A DNA stretch of 28,250 bases, taken from contig CAJNOQ010001819.1 in the NCBI GenBank assembly GCA_905250885.1, positions 1-28,250 on the forward strand. Direction: 5' to 3'. Source of the DNA: Didymodactylos carnosus. Its lineage: Eukaryota > Rotifera > Eurotatoria > Philodinida > Philodinidae. A program made the translations under genes and the position numbers. Position 1 is the first letter of the stretch. Each line of letters opens with the position of its first letter. The notes beneath the pieces were generated by a model that saw only the letters and a program-made list of their open reading frames with translations, ran no database searches and was not told the origin of the DNA. Below, in pieces: positions 22,001 to 28,250 of the stretch.

Positions 22001-23120
22001 AAGGGTCATGAAAAATAATCAAAGAACATGAAATGAATATAGAATATAAGAGAACAGTTTAAAAAATAGAATATAACAGTTATAAATTGATCATCGCTTT
22101 CCTACAATAACAACAACAACAAACAGGAACAAAAAAGAACAATTATAAAGAATAGAAGTTAAAAACATTTTACAAAATCAGTAATTTAACAAAATCTATC
22201 TAAGAATCGATCATTTTTTTGTTTTGTTTTGTCTTTAGCAACAACAAATGATAAACTTTCTAAATATTCTTCTAAATTCATTTCATAATTTTCATAACAA
22301 TCAGTCAACGATGTTGTATACAACACGTACACTTTTCCTTTCGACATTTTTAGTTTTCGACATCACTCAGTACATTCGCAGAGAAAAATGTACAACATTT
22401 TTTTTTTATTAAAAATATATATTTATAGAATGCAACATGATCAACAAAATGCTACTGCTAGTGTAATAACCAATATAGCTCCTCATCATGTTGATGATTC
22501 CACCACACAAAACTTACTTCAACAATTTCCATGTAATTCATCGAGTAGTTCTCCATCTGCATCAAGTAGTTCTACTTCATCTACAAATTCCACTAATGTT
22601 CAAATCTTGATACCAAACCAAGATGGTGGTCAAACGTCAGGCAATGGTGGTACCACTTTGACATCCATGAATAATCAATTGTCACATTGTATTATTATTT
22701 CACCATCTTATATGGAACAACATGATCAAACTATTCAGGTAAATATTTCTACGTACAGAACAATGTAGTTGGATCTTCTATTACTTTTCTTTTTTTTTGT
22801 ATATATTTTAGGTTCAATCTGAACCACAATATTCCACTAATCAACATGTCCATCATGTACATCAAACTCTTCTATTACCACCACCTGTACCCCAACAATT
22901 TCCTGTTCTTATTCATCCTGCACCTGTTTATTCACCGGATGTTCTTGTAAAAAAACCTGTTTCACAAGATCCAAATTCAAAATCTGTTTCAGAAATAATG
23001 CGTGAAACATTTCAATTATTATCCTATTGGCCATTAGATTCAACGATTCTTGTTGGTAGTCAAACAGAACATGTACATCCATCACAACATTTGAATATGG
23101 AGGAACATTTAATGTTTTAA
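19033..23120 (+). CDS. Zinc-finger gene copy 2: two C2H2 fingers plus WRKY-GCM1/FAR1-like module, 6 exons, 426 aa
   Basis: Exons are 19033-19219, 19566-19650, 20253-20326, 21567-21882, 22429-22738 and 22812-23120. All junctions are GT-AG and the spliced frame is 1281 nt without stops. Introns are 346, 602, 1240, 546 and 73 nt. A Ser/Ala-rich leader (1-36) precedes finger 1 (about 40-61, C-x2-C-x12-H-x4-H). Finger 2 (about 75-98, C-x4-C-x12-H-x4-H) is split by the second intron inside the Arg codon of SDLR. The module from residue 116 (DFTEWKSSFEQRTGSKYVKN, YYYCNRTG, LRCGIHC, YPTHYGH) is about three-quarters identical to copy 1. The tail (about 221-426) is Gln/Ser/Thr-rich, then Pro/His/Val-rich (HHVHQTLLLPPPVPQQFPVL), ending NMEEHLMF. 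A nuclear DNA-binding regulator or a domesticated transposase-derived protein is the likely role (inference). The start MTKK matches copy 1, so the longer in-frame start at 18922 is rejected. A second, 61-codon frame at 20883-21068 inside intron 3 is not part of this model. Confidence 0.88.
19836..19857. repeat. 22-bp perfect GC-rich palindrome inside intron 2 of copy 2
   Basis: The half-site ctgggatccgt is followed directly by its exact reverse complement. It is unusually GC-rich for this AT-rich intron and lies within the intron that copy 1 lacks. Confidence 0.85.
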
Positions 23121-24318
23121 TTTATTTTCTAACCTTATTTTTATCTATGGGAACAATTTATTTAATCGAACAAAAAAAAAAAAGAATTATATCTATTTAG
23201 GGCGTTATGTGTTTCTTTTGCTTGTTTTTCTTTTTTTTTGTTTTTTTTTCTTTTGCTTGTCTGTTTTATGTGTATGCAAACTACTAAAAGCTCTAAAACA
23301 GTGATTAGGAACGGTATACATCTTGCCGGATATATGTAATATCTGTATATGTTATATTTCATTTTGTTTAAAAATTTATTATTCCATAAGAGAATGTACC
23401 ATAAAAATGTCATTTTTTTTTTTGCTTTTTTTCTTCTTTTTTTTTTTAATGCACATATACTTTACACGTGTAATTTTTTTTCTTCTCTACTGTTCTTCAC
23501 TATTTTGACAGATGTGTCAAGTATTTTGTGTAGGTGCTTTAAACCTTCCTCGAGTTGTTGTTGTTGTTGTTTTTTATATCATGTTGGTTCGAAGGATAAG
23601 ATGTAGAGTAGAAGTCTACGGGATCAAATTTATTTTTTGTTTTGTTTTTTTTTGTTTTCGTTTATCATTCGCATTTTGCATTCCCGTAAGAATCAATATT
23701 TTCTACTGTTTACATTCCCAAACAAATATCCTAGTGAGAAATTCACGTGTTTCATTGTAATTTTCTCTTTTTTTTTTTGTGCAACAGTGTGTATTTTCCT
23801 TCAAACTTGTTTGGTTGATCAACGAAGAATGGATACAGAAATTGTAAATAATTCGTTCTGAAAGTACAATTCTTATGCTTAGAAACTCAAATGAAGAGTG
23901 TCATTTTTTTGTCTTATTTATGATGAACACTTGTAAGAGCGGTAGATACTTCCATAACTATGATGCAATCATGAGAAATTCATCATTTCATCAAACTTAT
24001 AACGGATCAGACAGAAAAAAATATTTTTTGAAAATTTGACGAGAAAATACATTTCATCACTTTTTCTTTGATCATTCCAATTCATAAAATTGTTTTTTTT
24101 TTGTTTTGTATTTCCATACCCGTACTGTAACGATAACAGAACCGATTTTTCCGCTAATCTCGACTGTCGAGGGACCAACTAATATAAAATTTCACTAGTT
24201 AGTTTAGGCTATATCGAAAACGCTAACTTAAACTGACAGTCTCTAAAGTCATTTAGACTTATTTTGGAATTAGAGATCGATTATCTTTGATTTTGTGATT
24301 TTAAATATCGTCTTACAT

Positions 24319-24344
24319 ACACACACACACACACACACACACAC
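24319..24344. repeat. (AC)13 microsatellite
   Basis: Thirteen uninterrupted AC units. Confidence 0.95.
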
Positions 24345-24770
24345 TCTCTGAAGTTAGATGAACTGTTTCTCTTTCTTTTTATTTATATAAAATGATCAAA
24401 TTTTTTGTTGTTCTTTCTACACTTCCAAATGAACATGTTAACTAAGAGGAAAGATGAAGAGAAAGAGAGAAAGAGAGAGAGAATATACTCGTTTTCATTG
24501 GGGTTCTTTTTCTTTTCTATTTTTTTCTTTCCTTCTGTGCTTTCCTGTACAGTGTGCACTGTAATAAGAAATCGTGTTGTTTCGATCAAATAAGACGATG
24601 TATGTTCTCCAAGAACAAATACAATCATTTTTTCGTGGTATATATATATATTTTTTCTTCTATGTCATTCCTTCTTTCTTTTTTTTTGTACGTGTGCGTA
24701 ATTTTTTTTATTTCGTATAGCTATATATATTTTATTTTCGAAATAGTACATCACAAACATCGAATTATTT

Positions 24771-24786
24771 ACACACACACACACAC
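24771..24786. repeat. (AC)8 microsatellite
   Basis: Eight AC units followed by an imperfect AC-rich tail to about 24797. Confidence 0.9.
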
Positions 24787-25364
24787 CACACATACACATT
24801 CTACTTTATGGTTCTTACTTAAATATCATCCAAAACTTTTGGATTATAAATTTGGCTTTTGTGTTTTGTTTTCCTGTTTTTTTGTTTTTTTTTGTTTTGT
24901 TTCTTGGATAATCTATCATATATGCAAATCAAGATGAAAAATTTTTTTTTATTTGTCTTTGTTTGTTATTGTCATTTATTCTCTTCTTCTTCTTCACATA
25001 CACCTATATTTTGATTTTTCTTTTTTTTTTGTTCATTTTTATCATTCTCTCGTTCTATATATGTATCAAATTATAAATAAACAGAAAATGAGGATAATAC
25101 GATATCAAATTTTTGACATTATTTTAAAAAGATCTCATACGAGAAAAGATTAGTTGTTGTTTTTTCAATTATTATCAATTCTAAAACAGTATTTTTTTAT
25201 CAAATAAAATTAAATGTATACATTCATTTATACACCGATTTGATAACATATCTTGTTTTTCTTTTCAATTAAGGTTGAAAGAAGATTAGAATATTTTGAA
25301 AAATGAAGATATAATGATTTGAATTTCATATTCGAATACTTCGAGTTTCGTTCCTCATTCTAAC

Positions 25365-25404
25365 TAGAGAATTGTCGGTACTTCGGTACCGCTAAAGTTC
25401 TCTA
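25365..25404. other. Stable hairpin with C(UUCG)G tetraloop
   Basis: The inner stem CGGTAC / GTACCG (25376-25381 with 25386-25391) closes a TTCG loop on a C-G pair, the very stable cUUCGg tetraloop as RNA. An outer stem TAGAGAA / TTCTCTA (25365-25371 with 25398-25404) is separated by an internal loop of 4 and 6 nt. No gene contains it, and its transcription is unknown. Confidence 0.6.
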
Positions 25405-25981
25405 TCAATGTTTGGCAGCTGATACTAGAGACCGTATTTCATCGGTTGAAGGTTTTGAAACATCTGCTCTTTTTACACTGTTTTTCGTCAAAAAACTAAA
25501 ATTTCACGCCTTTTTCAGTCAGTATAAATAAAGATGATGCTCAGGACAAATATTATCTTCATCACTTGTTTTAAGATTAAATATTATAGACTCGTTATCG
25601 TACAGGTTCTCTCAGATGTGCTGCTCGCAAACTATGTCACTTCTGGAGGAAAAATCTTTCTAAAAATCAATTTTCAAAAAACTTTGCCAGTTTTTCGCTG
25701 GTTTGAATTACAATTCCAACTGGCCAGTTTACCAGCTGATTTACCGTTTCTCAACCGGTTTCCTCTCTGTACTGAATCGCATCTGCTGTTATGTTTTTTT
25801 CTGAGTTCAGCTACATGCTACAGTCTCTTATGTTTACTTTCTTCTACACGTGTTCATAATGGTCATATACGGAACAACTGATACAAACAGAATAGAAATC
25901 TGTTTATCTCTCCTTTAACGTTGCTGAATAATACGGTGTATACGCTGTAAAGTAAAGTGATAAGATAACATCTGTATTTCA
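25405..25981. other. Intergenic, one unsupported 115-codon frame
   Basis: A plus-strand frame at 25534-25881 is open for 115 codons and begins MMLR. It is rich in Leu, Phe and Ser, with a locally repeated DNA pattern (ttgccagtttttcgctgg, actggccagtttaccagc). No domain, splice site or paralogue supports it. Confidence 0.3.
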
Positions 25982-26273
25982 CAATAAAAATGGTATAAAA
26001 ATTAATTTTTGTACAGCAGCAGTCATTTATTTAATTTAATAATTTAAATTTACCTTGACGTTTCGACTCTTCATAGAGTCATTTTCAAAAGTGAATTACA
26101 AACTATTTGTTTTCGGTAGTTTGTAATTCACTTTTGAAAATGACTCTATGAAGAGTCGAAACGTCAAGGTAAATTTAAATTATTAAATTAAATAAATGAC
26201 TGCTGCTGTACAAAAATTAATTTTTATTCGCTTGTTGGCTCTAAATCGTAATAATGTTCAATAAAAATGGTAT
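25982..26273. mobile_element. 262-bp insertion with 15-bp target-site duplication, mostly one perfect inverted repeat
   Basis: The direct repeat CAATAAAAATGGTAT flanks the insert on both sides (25982-25996 and 26259-26273). The insert includes a perfect inverted repeat: arms 25995-26105 and 26117-26227 (111 bp each), an 11-nt loop (tttgttttcgg), then a 31-bp unique tail to 26258. Each arm carries gactctatgaagagtc followed by GAAACGTC (26142-26165 on plus, mirrored at 26080-26057 on minus). That is a stem-loop plus GAAAC-GTC arrangement like a hammerhead ribozyme core; the upstream TTGAAAA is two changes from the required CUGANGA. The pattern suggests a non-autonomous retroelement, possibly a fragment derived from a Penelope-like element (inference). 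Confidence 0.75.
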
Positions 26274-28126
26274 TATTTTAACAATAAGATGGAAAAAGAG
26301 AAGACTAAAAATGCTGAGGAAAAACGTAAGGGACGGGAGTCATCATGATTTAAGTAGGAAAAAGCTTCTTGTGAGTTCAAAAATAGATGTAGATAATGAA
26401 TAAAGTTTCGACACTTTCGGTACGATTCTAATGGTTGGTACCAAATGCTCGACACCGGTGCCGACAATTATCTAATCCTAACCTAATTCTTATATGACGG
26501 ATGGCACATAAAGAATGAATCACGTTTTCAACTAATTTGAATGTGAGACAATGTGTTTTCCCTCCGAAGTAGTATTCAAAATACGAAATATTCTAATTTT
26601 CTGAACTACATCATACTCTTTTCGTTCTACGATTGTGAAATGAAACGAATAGAGCCATGATTTTTACAAAGAAACATCCAAATTATCTGAAAAGATTTTA
26701 TATGCTGTACAGCAGCAGTTACCTCTATTCATGTCAATTTTTGCTAAAATTTTAGAAAAATTCAAGTTTTTCATTTAAAATTTACTTTAAAAGTTTGATT
26801 TCTATGTCACAAGGTATGCAGAATTTAATTATGCACAGGATTATACGATTTGTAAAATGAAACCTAATGAACCCCGAGGTAATCTATACGCTAGAGTGAA
26901 AACTCCTGAACATGGACGAGGAGTTGACCATGTCCATTTTTTTTGTTTTTAAATCGTTATGTGAGCCGTTCTTTCAAAATTTCGAACTGTAAATGAACAA
27001 ATAGAGAGTTTTACGACGAATTTTTTTCATATACTTTGAGATTAGTAGAAATTTCTTTGAAAACGACAAGAACATTTTATGTTTTTTTTTCAAATGGCAC
27101 AGTGCAGAAAACTAGGAAATTTCATACGTCGAATACTGTTTCAGAGGAAAACACGTTGGCTCACATTCAAATATATATTTGTGTAGGAAATTAAATTCTC
27201 TATCGAATGAGCTTATTTTGGCAGTTTTGTGTGCTGACGACATAAAAAAAAATCAGTTGCAATTAGTTGCTTTTCTGAGAGAATTGTCTATTCTTTTCAT
27301 CCCATTCTTTCTTCTCGCTCTTAGAATGAACAAAATAAAGCATTTTCAAGTCTTTCTTCGTTTCAGTGGGATATCGCTTCACTCATGAAACCAGAAATAT
27401 CGGATTCAAAACATTAAAATTAGAAAGTAAAAGTTTAAAAAAAGAGATTTAAAATCAGAAAACCAGAACATCTTAGCAGAATAAAGAACAGAAATAAAAC
27501 AGAAAAAAATCCATATACAACGTTTCTTACGAGGATCAAATTTAAAAAACTTCCGATGTTTGCCGTTTTATTGCGAAAATTATACTCATAAAAATTTTGA
27601 ATAAAAATGCATAGAAAAAGTCACAATTCATTCAAAAATCAAATTAAATGATTAAAAAATTTTCAGATACACTCAACTGTACACGTATGATATGATCAAA
27701 ATTCTGCTTAGTTTAAAAGAGAGAAAATAATTATTTTTTCATATAGTTTTGACGAAACTTAATAGATAACAAGACATTATCTTCTCAATTCGTATCTCTA
27801 AGCTTAACAATAATTGACGCTAGATTTAAGCAAATGGAGTAAAATGGCTCTAGATTATTGTTTCTTTTTTAATAATCATAATATGACGATGTTTTCGTAA
27901 AGCGATGTCTAGTCATCGTTCTAGATTTATGCGATAGAATATGGTTTATAAATACGAATAATCAATGAAAGTTTAGCCTACAGAGTATCCAACTAAATTG
28001 AGAATTATATAATCTAAAAATGTTTCGAATTGAATACTTTTGATTGCACCAAACATATCATAACTACGACAATAATCAAATTGATGCAAATGTGTCAAAT
28101 AGAATCGACAAACAACTTGTATGTAT
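26274..28126. other. Intergenic, no gene recognised
   Basis: AT-rich DNA with a few frames of 60-70 codons and no domains. At 26704-26718 the sequence gctgtacagcagcag shares the gtacagcagcagt word with the end of the palindromic insertion at about 26010, perhaps a second fragment of the same element. Confidence 0.4.
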
Positions 28127-28250
28127 TAGAGATGTGTAATCCGACCCGTACCCGACCCGATCTGAAGATTAGGTACGGGTGCAAAGTTGTCGGGTACGGG
28201 TAGAGAAGTTCAGAACAGATACGGGTTCCGTCTTTTTTTATTTACCCGAA
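28127..28250. repeat. CCCGACCCG-rich repeat, cut by window end
   Basis: From tagagatgtgtaatccgacc the sequence turns GC-rich, with alternating CCCGACCCG / CGGGTACGGGT words in both orientations. This is typical of non-autonomous hAT-like repeats seen in many eukaryotes. The other end lies outside the window, so size and class cannot be judged. Confidence 0.5.

Larger units (their letters stand above)
23121..25364. other. T-rich low-complexity region downstream of copy 2
   Basis: Long T tracts with scattered C and G fill 23160-25050, giving many Phe-rich spurious frames on the plus strand and Lys-rich frames on the minus strand. There is also purine-rich DNA near 24440-24485 (gagaaagagagaaagagaga). 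No gene is supported. The 3' UTR and polyadenylation site of copy 2 should lie at its left edge, but no exact AATAAA follows the stop closely. Confidence 0.5.

Noticed and set aside
24383..25153. Several overlapping long frames on both strands
   Set aside because: They come from T-rich and purine-rich simple sequence with CA repeats.
25534..25881. 115-codon plus-strand frame
   Set aside because: The longest single frame in the right end, but with no domain, splice evidence or conservation visible; its middle is a local DNA repeat.
1..28250. tRNA, rRNA and CRISPR signals
   Set aside because: I looked for the tRNA B-box (GGTTCRA) with a fitting A-box and for regularly spaced direct repeats; none was convincing.

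Overview
This is a 28 kb piece of an AT-rich animal nuclear genome. The coding exons are interrupted by GT-AG introns and there are no bacterial-style operons. Short introns of about 40-70 nt in one gene, low GC, many foldback and MITE-like repeats, and decayed gene copies would suit a rotifer (possibly bdelloid) or another small-genome invertebrate. The taxon is an inference and the sequence does not prove it.

Left block, minus strand (about 1.5-8.2 kb). A seven-exon gene at 1485-3173 encodes a 447-residue homologue of 2',3'-cyclic nucleotide 3'-phosphodiesterase (CNP). It has an N-terminal P-loop kinase-like domain and a C-terminal 2H phosphoesterase domain. Its unusual feature is an acidic insert with two CxxC pairs between the two catalytic HxT motifs. 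Further left-to-right come a small two-exon gene of unknown function (5770-6067), a nearly full-length but clearly dead uroporphyrinogen decarboxylase gene (6455-7708, many stops and frameshifts, two introns still visible), and a weaker ghost of another decayed gene (about 7886-8188).

Middle (about 8.2-13.3 kb). No gene is recognised. The region holds a terminal-inverted-repeat element (10049-10227) and a diverged foldback of about 790 bp (11269-12058).

Right block, plus strand (13.3-23.1 kb). Two paralogous zinc-finger genes lie in tandem. Each has two C2H2-type fingers on separate exons, followed by a strongly conserved module (DFTEWKS...YYYCNRTG...HYGH) resembling the WRKY-GCM1/FLYWCH/FAR1-type DNA-binding domains of MULE-type transposases and their domesticated relatives. 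Low-complexity Gln/Thr/Ser-rich regions flank these domains. Copy 2 (19033-23120) has a complete six-exon model of 426 residues. Copy 1 (13351-15210) ends at a stop, or may be spliced through a weak donor to a Q/N/T/I-rich exon at 17338-17661. The gap between those two parts contains an 850-bp, highly symmetrical foldback and a small MITE. Copy 2 carries an intron inside finger 2 that copy 1 lacks.

Right end (23.1-28.25 kb). T-rich low-complexity DNA with CA microsatellites is followed by an insertion flanked by a 15-bp direct repeat. Nearly all of the insertion is one perfect 111-bp-arm inverted repeat carrying a hammerhead-like GAGTC-GAAAC-GTC motif. The window ends inside a CCCGACCCG-rich repeat.
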